From: an uncultured Bacteroidales bacterium
Lineage (GTDB): Bacteria > Bacteroidota > Bacteroidia > Bacteroidales > Paludibacteraceae
Reading direction: 5' to 3'
Assembly (NCBI GenBank): GCA_946411385.1
Contig: CAMKDV010000004.1
Location: 1 to 64,000 of the forward strand
Length of the DNA: 64,000 nt
This document shows positions 45,149 through 54,779 of the stretch, in pieces (position 1 is the stretch's first letter; every line of letters starts with the position of its first letter). The notes below the pieces were generated by a model. It worked only from the letters and a program-made list of their open reading frames with translations. It did not search any database and had not been told where the DNA came from. The position numbers and the translations under genes are program-made.

Positions 45149-45927
45149 TGTTCTTGCTTTGTTTCCAGGTTGAACTTCAGGATGTCGGCGAGGCAGTACA
45201 TGCCCCATTGACCTTTGTACTTTGCCGGTTGGACGAACTTGCCCTCCGGGATGCTGCTGTTGTTGTAGTTGACCGGCTCTCCATCGGGCGGTGGCGCATT
45301 CTTGTCGAAATGACGGATGTACATGAGCGGACTGGTGTCGGGCAGTTTCTCGTCATTGTCGATTTGCTGCCGGAGGGTGTCGATGATCAGTTGCTGCTTT
45401 TCTCTCGACAGGCTGCAGAACTCCGTCTGGGCTGCTTGCTTGATGCGGTCGTTCTTGGCGCGGTAGGGGAACAGCTGGTAGTATTCCGTAAATAAAGCCA
45501 AAGAAAAACTATCAATAGCCGTCCCGCCAAGCCCATCCGAGCTATCCATAGCCATAGCCTTTGGCTTGGCTTGGATATTATTATCTATCTTTTGGCTTTT
45601 ATTATATAGGGGATTATTAAGGGGGTTGCATAATGCAACACTTTCGTTGCTTAATGCAACACTTGTGTTGTTTAATGCAACACATGCATAAACCCCATCC
45701 GTCAGCGTTATATGTTGCCTTTCAATCAGCGCTGCAAGTACTCGCGAGGTGTGCCCTGCGTTAAGCCCGAGGTCTTTTGCCAACTGCCTTACACTACCTT
45801 TGTAGCCTTTTTCTTTGCTGTGCTTGGCGTTGGTCAGACCGTAGATGTAGCCATACACGCGGCACTCTGCCGGACTCAGCCCGAGCTCATTCCACATCCA
45901 ATCATATTCTTTAACGAATACTGACAT
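45145..45927 (-). CDS. Winged-helix protein resembling a phage/plasmid replication initiator
   Basis: This 260-residue protein has an N-terminal winged helix (LGLSPAECRVYGYIYGLT, GSVRQLAKDLGLNAGHTSRV), then a linker with repeated VALNNTSVALSNESVAL, and a helical C-terminal domain with PLMYIRHFDKNAPPP. The arrangement recalls replisome-organiser or initiator proteins of Bacteroidota mobile elements, but this is inference. The linker words (TTAATGCAACAC on the minus strand) look like a short tandem repeat. ATG at 45927 is preferred over a TTG six bases upstream. Confidence 0.65.
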   Translation of the reverse strand: MSVFVKEYDWMWNELGLSPAECRVYGYIYGLTNAKHSKEKGYKGSVRQLAKDLGLNAGHTSRVLAALIERQHITLTDGVYACVALNNTSVALSNESVALCNPLNNPLYNKSQKIDNNIQAKPKAMAMDSSDGLGGTAIDSFSLALFTEYYQLFPYRAKNDRIKQAAQTEFCSLSREKQQLIIDTLRQQIDNDEKLPDTSPLMYIRHFDKNAPPPDGEPVNYNNSSIPEGKFVQPAKYKGQWGMYCLADILKFNLETKQEQ

Positions 45928-45929
45928 AT

Positions 45930-45976
45930 TCAATGCCTTTCACCTTTCACTTTTCAATTTTCAATTTTCACCTATC
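45930..45976 (-). repeat. TTTCACC/TTTCAATTTT word array
   Basis: Same words as 1-117 and 20683-21125. It fills the gap between the 78-residue gene's stop and the winged-helix gene. Confidence 0.75.
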
Positions 45977-45979
45977 AAC

Positions 45980-46216
45980 TTACATTACGTACCACGTTAC
46001 TGCCCAGGGGAGTGGCTTGCCCATGTCTACCTCGCATAAGCCGTCGTGACGGATCAGGGTGTAGGCGCTGCGCCATTCGGGGTGCACTTTGTGGTAGTAG
46101 TACCTGTCGTTGTTGATGCGTCGCTCCATCTCTTCATAGGCGGCTGTCGGGTCATCGGTATAGATGGCATCAAAGATGCCCGAGATACAAATGCCGTTCT
46201 TTCTTATATGAAACAT
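45980..46216 (-). CDS. 78-residue hypothetical protein
   Basis: No family recognised. The chain is polar with many aromatic residues (IFDAIYTDDPTAAYEEMERR, YYYHKVHPEWRSAYTLI) and ends VTWYVM. It lies 11 bp after the DUF2693 gene in the same direction, so it is part of the phage-like operon. Confidence 0.6.
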   Translation of the reverse strand: MFHIRKNGICISGIFDAIYTDDPTAAYEEMERRINNDRYYYHKVHPEWRSAYTLIRHDGLCEVDMGKPLPWAVTWYVM

Positions 46217-46227
46217 AGCCGTGCGAT

Positions 46228-46671
46228 TTAGCGGTCAATAACTGCTTTATAGAGCTTTTCACCGGAGTTCATGTACACAGGCATGCTGACGTCTTCGACG
46301 GGTACTGCCGAAAGGAGTTCAGCGATGCAGAAACTACGCCAAGCGCCTCTAGTGAGGTCGTAGTATGTCATGGTGGCGTAGTTCTGAGCGAGCGTTTCCA
46401 TACTCGTGCCTTTGGGCATCTTCGAGCCCGGGATGTGGTCGGGATTGAGCGTAGCAATGCGGCTAACCACCTCGCCGTTCTTCTTGGTGAAGTAGATTTT
46501 TACCAAGCCCTGTTGCATAGCCGTGCGTACGTCCAGTATGCGCCATGCGTCTTTGCATGCGCGCTGCCAGTCGGACTTGGTGTTGCCGATGATTGATATT
46601 TCGAGGTCGCGACGGTAGAGGATATGCGCCATGTGCATGACGCGCTTGTGGTTCAAATTGTTGGTGTTCAT
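46228..46671 (-). CDS. DUF2693-like SH3-fold protein
   Basis: This 147-residue protein resembles DUF2693 proteins of Bacteroidota phages and conjugative elements. An N-terminal helix (HKRVMHMAHILYRR) precedes SDWQRACKDAWRIL, then VKIYFTKKNGEVVSRIATLN, a gap with PKGT, and YYDLTRGAWRSFCIAELL. The fold is an SH3-like barrel; function unknown. It supports a mobile origin for the operon. Confidence 0.72.
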   Translation of the reverse strand: MNTNNLNHKRVMHMAHILYRRDLEISIIGNTKSDWQRACKDAWRILDVRTAMQQGLVKIYFTKKNGEVVSRIATLNPDHIPGSKMPKGTSMETLAQNYATMTYYDLTRGAWRSFCIAELLSAVPVEDVSMPVYMNSGEKLYKAVIDR

Positions 46672-46739
46672 TGTTGTAGTTTTTTGGGGGTTGTTTTGGG
46701 TAATTTTGGACTAATTATTCCCTGTTTCTTCTTTCTTCG

Positions 46740-47423
46740 TTAATTGTCCCGCATGGCATGCGGGTACTCTTCTTTACCGAACGCTTTTCGAAGTTCTTCG
46801 TATGTCATTGATTTTGGGTCAAGACCTTTTTTGCGGAGTTCGTTGCAAACACGAACGCGACGGCTGTTCTCTTGTGAGGTGACATACTCCAGATTCTCGG
46901 CATTGCAATCATGATGCACGCTGTTGAGGTGGTCTATTACCAGGTACTCGCGGATGTATACATAATTGCCGTCTTTATCCTGTTCGAAGTTGCCTTGTGC
47001 GTCAAGCCGATGGTCTTTGTAGTACATCCTACCGCACTCGTAATCCATGTAGCAGGGACGCCTATATCCATCTGATAATGTGATGGACGACGGACGTCGG
47101 CACCACGCGAAAGCAACGAGGGAGTGGCAGGAGAAGTTGCCGAAGTTACGCATGTCCGGGTATGCGCTACCTGTGATGTTGTTAGCTGATTTGCGCCATC
47201 CTTTGCGTTTGCATGGCGCAAAGTTCGGTTTCTGCCTGTGCCATCCGTCTTTCTCACGGGTAAAGAACTGCCCGAATTGCGAGCAGTACAAGATCTTGGC
47301 AACTTCGCCGTGCTCATCGATGTCGAAAAGGCAGCTACGAAGTTCAGGCAAGCCGTTGCCGGGCTGTAAGACGACAATCATCTTGTCGTAATGGGGAAAG
47401 ACCCATCTTTCAATTTTAGCCAT
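46740..47423 (-). CDS. HNH endonuclease-like protein
   Basis: This 227-residue protein has an HNH core near residues 165-195 (VIDHLNSVHHDCNAENLEYV, then TSQENSRR). Phage homing-type endonucleases share this DH...N...NLxxVTxxEN pattern. The N-terminal half has CPY/WxxK segments (NFAPCKRKGWRKSANN) and a NFSCHSLVAFAW motif seen in HNH homing enzymes before the HNH site. The promoter -7 TACCTTTG lies at 47532-47539 on the minus strand. Confidence 0.78.
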   Translation of the reverse strand: MAKIERWVFPHYDKMIVVLQPGNGLPELRSCLFDIDEHGEVAKILYCSQFGQFFTREKDGWHRQKPNFAPCKRKGWRKSANNITGSAYPDMRNFGNFSCHSLVAFAWCRRPSSITLSDGYRRPCYMDYECGRMYYKDHRLDAQGNFEQDKDGNYVYIREYLVIDHLNSVHHDCNAENLEYVTSQENSRRVRVCNELRKKGLDPKSMTYEELRKAFGKEEYPHAMRDN

Positions 47424-47531
47424 AATCTTTAGATGTTAAGCTGTTAAGCTGTTAAAAATTATGGCTGGCGCCAGCCGTTAGCTGTTGGAGTTCCCGTCGT
47501 GTGAGCGCTCAGCGAACTAAGAAATCCGGTG

Positions 47532-47539
47532 CAAAGGTA
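47532..47539 (-). promoter_or_regulatory. -7 element of the HNH gene operon
   Basis: TACCTTTG on the minus strand, about 108 bp before the start codon. Confidence 0.55.
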
Positions 47540-47576
47540 CACAAAAAAAAAGACATCCGCTAATAACGGATGCCTA

Positions 47577-47658
47577 AATCAAATGGAAATCAAATAGGAA
47601 TCAAATTATTTGATTTATCGCTCGAATGAAAATCAAATTTTTTGATAAAAAATCAAAT
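47577..47658. repeat. Iteron-like AATCAAAT cluster
   Basis: AATCAAAT occurs at 47577, 47588 and 47599 with an exact 11-bp period, and again at 47631 and 47651. One inverted ATTTGATT is at 47608. The cluster lies between the 144-residue gene's stop and the HNH operon promoter. Confidence 0.7.
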
Positions 47659-47659
47659 G

Positions 47660-48094
47660 CTAAAAAGCCGCAGCAAAGTTCGAATAGTCGTACTCGCGCA
47701 TCTCATGGAAGTGCTTGCGCAAGTTATCGAAGATCTGTCGTTTGTTGTGTCCAAGGAAGTCCAAGTTGCCTTGCTCCCTGTATCGTTTGAGAAACTTGGC
47801 GAATTGTGGTGCAGGTTCTTTGGCTGCATTGGCTAACATCTGTTCGAACTCATCCAATGTATACAGCCCTTGCTCCTTCAAATTTGCTCGGTTGATGTAC
47901 TCACAATATTCCTTTGCAGGTTTCTTCTGTGCCGTTTGCTGCATAGGCGCATTACTCTGCCCCACCTGTGAGACATGCATCTGCATATCTTTGTCGAAGG
48001 TGACGGTCTGATTCTCAATATAGTCGATGTATTGCCCTACGGGTGCATGAAAATGCACCTCGGTGTAGTGTGTAGCAGATTTCTTCTTTTCCAT
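47660..48094 (-). CDS. Hypothetical protein, 144 residues
   Basis: No domain recognised. The N-terminal half is variable (TEVHFHAPVGQYIDYIENQT); the C-terminal half is helical (YTLDEFEQMLANAAKEPAPQ, FAKFLKRYREQGNLDFLGHN, then KRQIFDNLRKHF). The ATG at 48094 is chosen; the frame's earlier start at 48190 lies inside a long inverted repeat. A -7 box TAACTTTG at 48299-48306 (minus strand) gives a leader of nearly 200 nt. Confidence 0.62.
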   Translation of the reverse strand: MEKKKSATHYTEVHFHAPVGQYIDYIENQTVTFDKDMQMHVSQVGQSNAPMQQTAQKKPAKEYCEYINRANLKEQGLYTLDEFEQMLANAAKEPAPQFAKFLKRYREQGNLDFLGHNKRQIFDNLRKHFHEMREYDYSNFAAAF

Positions 48095-48128
48095 AGTTTT
48101 ATGCAAAAAAGTATGGGCAAGCAGGACT

Positions 48129-48231
48129 ATAAGCAAAGTCGGCAAACTCGGAGTAAAGCCCCACCTACCCATACAGGGATAATGGGACATATTGCTCTTT
48201 ACTCCATTAAGTTTTGCCGACTTGCTTATAA
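48129..48231 (-). promoter_or_regulatory. Long imperfect inverted repeat in the 5' leader of the 144-residue gene
   Basis: 48129-48159 (TATAAGCAAAGTCGGCAAAC, then TCGGAGTAAAG) pairs with 48198-48231 (CTTTACTCC, then GTTTTGCCGACTTGCTTATA) over about 27 positions with small bulges. It lies between the -7 box at 48299-48306 and the ATG at 48094, so it would form a large leader hairpin. Confidence 0.6.
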
Positions 48232-48461
48232 AGAATATGTCTGCGTTGGATATATGTTCGCCTGTTTTACGTCGAGGCGTTTACGACGAATGCGGGTACA
48301 AAGTTACTGCTTTTTTTTGACAAATGCAAATTTATTCGCACTTTTTCTGCATTTATCGTATTATTTTTCGATATTTAGGTTCTCAACGGTCGAAACAAAG
48401 GTATTTACAGGCGCATTGAGGTTGATGTGGTTCTCGACACGCAAATGAACTTCAGAATGGA

Positions 48462-51434
48462 TTATTGTTTTTTTTTAAGCGTTTTGTACACCTCTGTTAC
48501 AAATATTCCTAATACCTGTTTCTTTATTTCCTCGTTATTGAGTAACATTGAGAAGAAATCCTGATTTTGCTCCAAACCTTGTACTAGTGCCTCATCAATA
48601 TCATCGAAGTAAGAAAAGCGGAACTCATCTTCACTATTGACCAAAGCCGATTGTTGCAGTTTTTCAGACTTTAGAAGAATCTCTTTTATTTGCAGCATGG
48701 CTTTCGCTGCAACATCTTTGTCGAAGTTGTTGCCCGTACGGCTATTCAGTTCTTCTATGATTACTGACAGTTTCTTTTCCTCGTCTTCGGACAGTTGCGT
48801 TTCAGCCTCCGGCAGTTTGACATACGGGTCTGCAATGATGTCCGGTTTGGTATATTCTCCCTGTAACTTATTTAAGAAGTTGTTTGCCACTATCTGATCT
48901 TTGAGCGAAAAGCCTTCGCCTGATTGGTCTTTCTTGAACCACGATTGCAGATTGGAGCAGAACTTGTACTTCTTGTGCAACTCAATATCTTCAAACTGAC
49001 TTGCCTGCAAGAGGAACTCATAGAAGCGTACAAAGCGTTTAAGGATGGCTTCAAACTCCTTCTTATCAGCTTCATCCAATTGGTTAGCTTTGCGTTCGGC
49101 TCGTTGCAGATAACCGGTCATTTGCAACTTCTCTTTGTCTGTGGGCTTGGCTTTGGTAAGCAGTTCGACAAAGATGTCGATGTCGTACGAATCCAATACG
49201 CCGTAGGCATCCAGTTTGGTTTCTATCTTATAAATATCGCTTGGTGTAATTGCATTTTCAAGAATAGTAGCTGTATAATATGGCGCAAACGATTTCTTTA
49301 CATCCTCGTAGGTGTTGCTGAAATCCAGCACAAAGGTTTTCTTTTTATATGGCGGGCAAATACGGTTAAGGCGCGAGAGTGTTTGCACGGCTGCAATCTT
49401 CTTGAATTTCTTCAGAACGTACATCGCACACAGGCGCGGCTCATCGAATCCGGTCTGATACTTGTTGGCAACCAATAGCAATCGGTTCTCGTCCTTAGCA
49501 AATTCATCGGGCAGCATTTTCTCGGCGATGCCGTTCATGCCTACCTCCGTAAATTCCTTGCCCGGGTGCTCATCCAGTTTGACCTTGCCCGAGAATGCCA
49601 CGAAGCAGCCCATGTCGGAATAATCGTGTGCCGTGATGTATTTCTCAAACGCGAGTTTGTACTTAACAGCAGCCTGTCGCGAAGCGGTAACAACCATTGC
49701 TTTAGCAGTACCGCCCAACTCATTCATCACTACCGAACGGAAGTGCTCGATGATTATTTCAGTTCGTTTTTCGATGTTCTCATCTGTAAGATCAACCAGT
49801 CGGGCAATCTTCTTTTTGGCTTTGGCTGATTTGTACATCGGGTCTTCCTCTATGACCTTATTAATATCATAGTAGGTTTTATACTCCATATAATTGGCAA
49901 GCACATCCAAGATAAATTCTTCCTCAATGGCTTGCTTCATCGAGTACAGGTCAAATGCCATCGGTTTGCCCTCTTTGCCTATACGCCCGAATAGTTGGAG
50001 CGTAGTGGGTTTAGGCGTAGCTGTGAACGCAAACATCGATACATTAGCCTGCTTGCCGCGCTTGCGTATTTCTTCTGCCAAAACATCCTCTGTATCGGGT
50101 TCTTCATCTTCATCAATACCGGCACCGAGCACTTGCGTTACTGCGCCTATATCTTTGCCGGCTGTGGAGGAGTGCGCCTCGTCGATGATAACGGCAAAAT
50201 GTTTGTCGGTGATGTCCTTGATTGTATCAACGATGTATAGGAATTTTTGTATCGTAGTGGCGATAATCTTCGTATTACTCTCCAAAGCACGACGCAAGTC
50301 ATCCGAAGAGCAGTTCTCGTCCATCACCTTAATCATGCCGGATTTGTGGTCTATCTGACGCACAGCATCTTGCAGCTGGCGGTCAACGACTACTTTATCT
50401 GTCACGATAACTATATTATCGAAGATTTGTTTGTCCTCTCTGTCATGTAACGATGCAAGGCGGTGAGCCAGCCATGCTATTGTTTTTGTCTTGCCCGAGC
50501 CTGCGCTGTGTTGGATGAGGTAGTTCTGTGAGGTGTGATTGTCGAGTAAATCCTGTACCAGATTGCGGATGGTTCGTAGTTGGTGGTAGCGAGGGAAGAT
50601 TGAATGTTCAACGATGGTTTTCTTGCCGGTTAGACGGTCTTTCTTTTCCTCTTTTTCCACAAAGACAAACTTTCCTATCAGGTCATAGAGCGTATCTTTG
50701 GTAAGAATGTCTTTCCACATGTATGCCACCGAGTAGTCACCATTGGGCAAAGGATTGCCCTTGCCTGTGTTGATCCCCTCGCCACGACCTATATTGAACG
50801 GCAAGAAATATGTCTCCAACCCGCGAAGCTCGGTAGTCATATATACTTCCTCTAAGTCCATCGTGAAGTTAACGAGGCAACCGGCTTTCTTCAGGAACAA
50901 ACGCGTTTTAGGATTGCGGTCAGCGCGATACTGATGGATAGCGTGCGTGTAGTTCTGACCGGCTTGATTGCATTTGAGTTCAATAGAGATGATTGCCAAG
51001 CCGTTGAGGAAGATAACAATGTCTATCCGCTCCTTATCCGAAGCCCATACCTCTTCCATAACGGAGAAAATGTTCTTGTTGGCTTTCTCCATAAGCTTCT
51101 CGTTGAACGAGGTGGCTGGCTTCATGTACAACAGATCAAGGTGTACGTTGGAAATCTCTATCCCGTGCTTGAGCACATCTATCAGCGAACGTGAAGGCTT
51201 GCAAATCTCCAAGTTAAGATACTCAAGCAGTGACTCACGGTAGTTCTCCTTTAATGCTCCTTTGAGCTTAGCCATCTTTTTAGGCTGCGTACTTTCCAGA
51301 AACTCAAACAGCATCTCAGGATCCATCGCGTAGCGACGATTATAGTTGTCGGCTATACGCGAACGATAGTTATTTTCTATCAAGCGTTGCTTGATGTATG
51401 CTTGGTACTCTTTTTCTGATAGTATGGTGTTCAT
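48462..51434 (-). CDS. hsdR: Type I restriction enzyme R subunit
   Basis: This 990-residue protein has an N-terminal nuclease region (DIVIFLNGLAIISIELKCNQ, the D...ExK core). SF2 helicase motifs follow: Walker A HSAGSGKTKT, DEAH box IIDEAHSS, motif III MFAFTATPK and later LLVANKYQTGFDEPRL and LSRLNRICP. It translocates DNA and cuts when HsdM/HsdS find an unmethylated site. Its start overlaps the hsdS stop (ATGA), completing an hsdM-S-R operon. A C-terminal coiled region (about 770-980) would bind the methylase core. Confidence 0.95.
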   Translation of the reverse strand: MNTILSEKEYQAYIKQRLIENNYRSRIADNYNRRYAMDPEMLFEFLESTQPKKMAKLKGALKENYRESLLEYLNLEICKPSRSLIDVLKHGIEISNVHLDLLYMKPATSFNEKLMEKANKNIFSVMEEVWASDKERIDIVIFLNGLAIISIELKCNQAGQNYTHAIHQYRADRNPKTRLFLKKAGCLVNFTMDLEEVYMTTELRGLETYFLPFNIGRGEGINTGKGNPLPNGDYSVAYMWKDILTKDTLYDLIGKFVFVEKEEKKDRLTGKKTIVEHSIFPRYHQLRTIRNLVQDLLDNHTSQNYLIQHSAGSGKTKTIAWLAHRLASLHDREDKQIFDNIVIVTDKVVVDRQLQDAVRQIDHKSGMIKVMDENCSSDDLRRALESNTKIIATTIQKFLYIVDTIKDITDKHFAVIIDEAHSSTAGKDIGAVTQVLGAGIDEDEEPDTEDVLAEEIRKRGKQANVSMFAFTATPKPTTLQLFGRIGKEGKPMAFDLYSMKQAIEEEFILDVLANYMEYKTYYDINKVIEEDPMYKSAKAKKKIARLVDLTDENIEKRTEIIIEHFRSVVMNELGGTAKAMVVTASRQAAVKYKLAFEKYITAHDYSDMGCFVAFSGKVKLDEHPGKEFTEVGMNGIAEKMLPDEFAKDENRLLLVANKYQTGFDEPRLCAMYVLKKFKKIAAVQTLSRLNRICPPYKKKTFVLDFSNTYEDVKKSFAPYYTATILENAITPSDIYKIETKLDAYGVLDSYDIDIFVELLTKAKPTDKEKLQMTGYLQRAERKANQLDEADKKEFEAILKRFVRFYEFLLQASQFEDIELHKKYKFCSNLQSWFKKDQSGEGFSLKDQIVANNFLNKLQGEYTKPDIIADPYVKLPEAETQLSEDEEKKLSVIIEELNSRTGNNFDKDVAAKAMLQIKEILLKSEKLQQSALVNSEDEFRFSYFDDIDEALVQGLEQNQDFFSMLLNNEEIKKQVLGIFVTEVYKTLKKKQ

Positions 51435-52687
51435 GATATCACTTGTTTTTTTCCGGTTACATACTCATATATTAGCGAAGACTTATAAGCCTTCAAGGTT
51501 TCTATCTGCGTCAATTTGTCCGAAATGAATTGCTCAATGGCTGCGCATTTCTCGTCCAAATAATTCGCTATTGCTTCTTGTTCCTCAATGGGAGGTAATA
51601 CAATTCTTATTTCTCCCAATTTCTTCCAACTCAAATCACAAGAACGTACACGTATTCCTGTTGACAAAGCGAGGAACACATCGCCGTACGCCATATTACG
51701 GAGATAATACATTAAGTACCGCTTGTTTTGGCCGGAATCAAGAACATTTAACACAGGTGTTCCTTTTCCTCGTGAATCAGAAATACCAATTGAGCCGGCA
51801 AAACCATCCATACCATGTACTACCAAATCGCCCGGCTCTATTCCTTGATAGCCATATTCTTTAGCAGACATCGTAAAACCATCCTCTCGTCGATTACTAC
51901 GTAGGGTCACTTCTCCATCGCGGAAACAGGTTATGACGCCATCATCTTCTTTGACCGGACGTTGCAGTAATTTGAAAGTGTACTTGCCTCTTTGTATAGC
52001 CCAATGTGCTGGAATTGTGTTAGCCCACGGAATGCCCGAATGTTTCATTTTTGCATTGGGGTTGAGACCTTTGGTGACAGTTTCGGCGATGATGGATTTC
52101 TTATATTCTGTGAGTGTTTTTATCTCTGCGTCTAAGTCTGCAAGCAGTCCATCAATCTCCGCGCACTTAGTATCCAAGAAAGCTGTGATAGCACGTTGCT
52201 CTGCAAGAGGAGGCTCTATTAAAAGCAGCTTTTTGAGTTCGGAATAATTCATACCTTGCCGAACACCGTTTCCCATATTGTAGAAAGCCTTGGCTATGTC
52301 ATAGCTATGTAGCAAATAGTGAAAATATGGAGAATATGTATCTTTGTTAGGCTTCAGCGTTATATAGGCAGATGTAACGATACCATGTTCTTTTGATAAA
52401 CCCGTGCGCAAACTTTTTTTGTCATTCTGTAAATCGGTCGGTCTTATCACAATATCGTTGGCTTCAATGATATTATAGCCAGCATAAGAAGCAGGCAAAA
52501 GACCACCTACGGAATTTATATTTTTCCTAACGATTTTACCATAACTCAGAGAAAGAAGATTCGTTTCTTCGTTCAAACTGTTAGGATGGATTCTTTCGGA
52601 AAAATACATCCCAAGCTGATGTTCGTCCCAAGTGCTTGGGATGTCCCCAACCCATGAGATGCCACTATTTTTCATTTCTCTTGTCAT
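51431..52687 (-). CDS. hsdS: Type I restriction enzyme specificity subunit
   Basis: This 418-residue protein has two target-recognition domains, each preceded by a similar start (MKNSGISWVGDIP at 6 and MKHSGIPWANTIP at about 210) and each followed by a coiled-coil spacer (AEIKTLTEYKKSIIAETVTK; LTQIETLKAYKSSLIYEYVT). The two halves define a bipartite DNA target that cannot be read from sequence. It overlaps hsdM (TAATG) and hsdR (ATGA). No inverted-repeat silent hsdS copies were seen nearby. Confidence 0.93.
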   Translation of the reverse strand: MTREMKNSGISWVGDIPSTWDEHQLGMYFSERIHPNSLNEETNLLSLSYGKIVRKNINSVGGLLPASYAGYNIIEANDIVIRPTDLQNDKKSLRTGLSKEHGIVTSAYITLKPNKDTYSPYFHYLLHSYDIAKAFYNMGNGVRQGMNYSELKKLLLIEPPLAEQRAITAFLDTKCAEIDGLLADLDAEIKTLTEYKKSIIAETVTKGLNPNAKMKHSGIPWANTIPAHWAIQRGKYTFKLLQRPVKEDDGVITCFRDGEVTLRSNRREDGFTMSAKEYGYQGIEPGDLVVHGMDGFAGSIGISDSRGKGTPVLNVLDSGQNKRYLMYYLRNMAYGDVFLALSTGIRVRSCDLSWKKLGEIRIVLPPIEEQEAIANYLDEKCAAIEQFISDKLTQIETLKAYKSSLIYEYVTGKKQVIS

Positions 52688-54774
52688 TAGTCAAAGATAT
52701 TAGCGATACGGGTTGCGATGGATTTCTCCAGTTCGATGAACTGCTCTTTCAGTTCCTTGCTGTCGGTGGGTTTCTGGTACTTGTAGAAATAGCGTGTGAA
52801 TGGTATCTCTGCACCTGTCTTGATAATCGGTTTCTTCTTAGACAAATCTTCTTCAAAGAACGCTTTTGCATCGGGTATATGCGGCAGTACCTCTCGCTGC
52901 ATATAGGTGTCGATGTCCTCATCAAAGCGAACAATCTCGATGTCCTTGGTATCCTTATCGTATATGATCTCGCCCTTCTTGTCGCGATGTATCTCGGCAT
53001 TCTTATCCATCGCAGAAAGTCCCTCAACGATAGAGTCAAACAGTTTATCTTTTGGCGTTACAAAGCCCTCTAACACCTTTTGCAGTACAGGCTCAAAAGC
53101 AGCCTGTGACAGATAGATCTCATCCGATGCAGCTTTGCGTAAAGCAGCTAAAATCTTGATGTATTTAGGCTCGTTAGCTTTATACTCCTCGACTTTCTTG
53201 ATTTCCTTATCCGTAGGATCTTCTTTCTCCTCAACCTCTGCAATCTTGGCAGCATCGTACAGCGAGTTAAGCGCATCAGACAGAAGCAGATTCTCTATGC
53301 GCTCATCGTTGATTGCGTAACTACGCTGTAGCGGTTGCATAACGGCGTACTCGCGATAGATGAACTCCGTATTCGGATAAATCTTGCATAGGTCATTCTC
53401 CGCGAAGTTCACATACAAATCGGTAATTGCTTTGCGCTCCTCTGCTCCTATCTCGTTCTTCTTCATACCCAACGGCTTACGCAGTTTGTGGCATAGACCG
53501 GTGGCATCTATCAATTGTATCTTGCCTTTGCGCTCCGGGCGTTTGTTCATGGAGAGAACCCATATATACGTAGCTATGCCCGTATTGTAGAACAAATCTG
53601 TAGGCAGGGCAATGATAGCCTCTATGCGGTCTTCCTCCAGCAGCCACCTGCGTATCTGACTCTCACCGGATGAGGTGCCACCGACAAATAACGGTGAGCC
53701 ATCTTCGATAATAGCTGCTCGCCCGTTATCGCGACGCAGTTTGTCAATTGCTGATTGTAAGAACAGCATCTGCATATCTCCTGTACTTGGTAGCCCTGCT
53801 CCCCAACGACCGGAGAAACCTTTCTTGTGCTCGTCCAGTACCGCATCTTCAACTCCTGTGCCGGCATCTTTACCGCCCCACGCTTGGCCAAATGGTGGAT
53901 TCTCAATCACAAACCGCATGTGCGTATCAGGGAATGCATCCGCTTTCATCGTATCTTGCAGGCGTATGTTCGTAATGTCTTGACCCTTAATAAGCATCTC
54001 AGCAAGGCACATCGCATATGACTTATCATTGATCTCATGCCCGAATAGGCGGATATTGGCATCGGGATTAAAACGCTTGATGAAGTTGTACGAGGTGGAT
54101 AGCATGCCACCTGTGCCGCACGCTTGGTCAAGGATAGTTATCTCACGCCCGGGCTGAAGCACATCCTCGCTACCCTCGGAGAGTAGGATAGAAACCATCG
54201 TCTTGATTATATCACGACCTGTATAGTGGTCACCGGCATCAGCGTTCTCTGAAAACTTGCGAATCAGTTCCTCAAAGATATATCCCATTTTCATCCCGTC
54301 GATCGTCTTCGGGTCAAGGTCGAGTTCCGAAAATGCCTTTACTACTGAATACAGACGATTGTGTTTATCCATCTTGGCAATCTCGTTTGCAAACTCCAGA
54401 TCTTTGAATATATCTTGCACGTTTTGCGAGAACGCCTCAATGTAAGCATTCATGTTTGCTACGATATTTGCCGGGTCGTTACACAGTTCGGCAAGGTCAA
54501 AGCGTGAGGTGTTATAGAACTGATAGCCCGATAACTTCTGCATTGCTTTTTCCGGGAAATTGGGATTCTTTTGATATTGCTCCACCACCTGTTTCTTTTT
54601 GGGTGCAAGTGCGCACTCAAAGCGACGGAGAATCGTCATGGGGATAATTACATCCTTGTAGTTTTCACTTTTATACGGACCACGCAAACGATTGGCGATA
54701 GACCAAATAAAATTAACCTCTGACGACACGTCAATAGGTTTGTCGTCCCACATGGGATCAATGGTTTGTGCCAT
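52687..54774 (-). CDS. hsdM: Type I restriction enzyme modification subunit
   Basis: This 695-residue N6-adenine methyltransferase has an N-terminal helical HsdM_N domain and the SAM motif ITILDQACGTGGML (about 225). The catalytic NPPF is in FVIENPPFGQAW (about 300). It is longer than the ~500-residue forms, with a charged C-terminal region (about 500-690) that is common in this subgroup. It methylates the target chosen by HsdS. The gene starts 5 bp after the poly-G leader gene, so expression may depend on reading through that frame. Confidence 0.94.
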   Translation of the reverse strand: MAQTIDPMWDDKPIDVSSEVNFIWSIANRLRGPYKSENYKDVIIPMTILRRFECALAPKKKQVVEQYQKNPNFPEKAMQKLSGYQFYNTSRFDLAELCNDPANIVANMNAYIEAFSQNVQDIFKDLEFANEIAKMDKHNRLYSVVKAFSELDLDPKTIDGMKMGYIFEELIRKFSENADAGDHYTGRDIIKTMVSILLSEGSEDVLQPGREITILDQACGTGGMLSTSYNFIKRFNPDANIRLFGHEINDKSYAMCLAEMLIKGQDITNIRLQDTMKADAFPDTHMRFVIENPPFGQAWGGKDAGTGVEDAVLDEHKKGFSGRWGAGLPSTGDMQMLFLQSAIDKLRRDNGRAAIIEDGSPLFVGGTSSGESQIRRWLLEEDRIEAIIALPTDLFYNTGIATYIWVLSMNKRPERKGKIQLIDATGLCHKLRKPLGMKKNEIGAEERKAITDLYVNFAENDLCKIYPNTEFIYREYAVMQPLQRSYAINDERIENLLLSDALNSLYDAAKIAEVEEKEDPTDKEIKKVEEYKANEPKYIKILAALRKAASDEIYLSQAAFEPVLQKVLEGFVTPKDKLFDSIVEGLSAMDKNAEIHRDKKGEIIYDKDTKDIEIVRFDEDIDTYMQREVLPHIPDAKAFFEEDLSKKKPIIKTGAEIPFTRYFYKYQKPTDSKELKEQFIELEKSIATRIANIFD

Positions 54775-54779
54775 AGTAA

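Noticed and set aside
51431..52687. Shufflon-like inverted hsdS copies
   Set aside because: Only the normal internal symmetry of two recognition domains is visible; no second hsdS gene or recombinase in the window.
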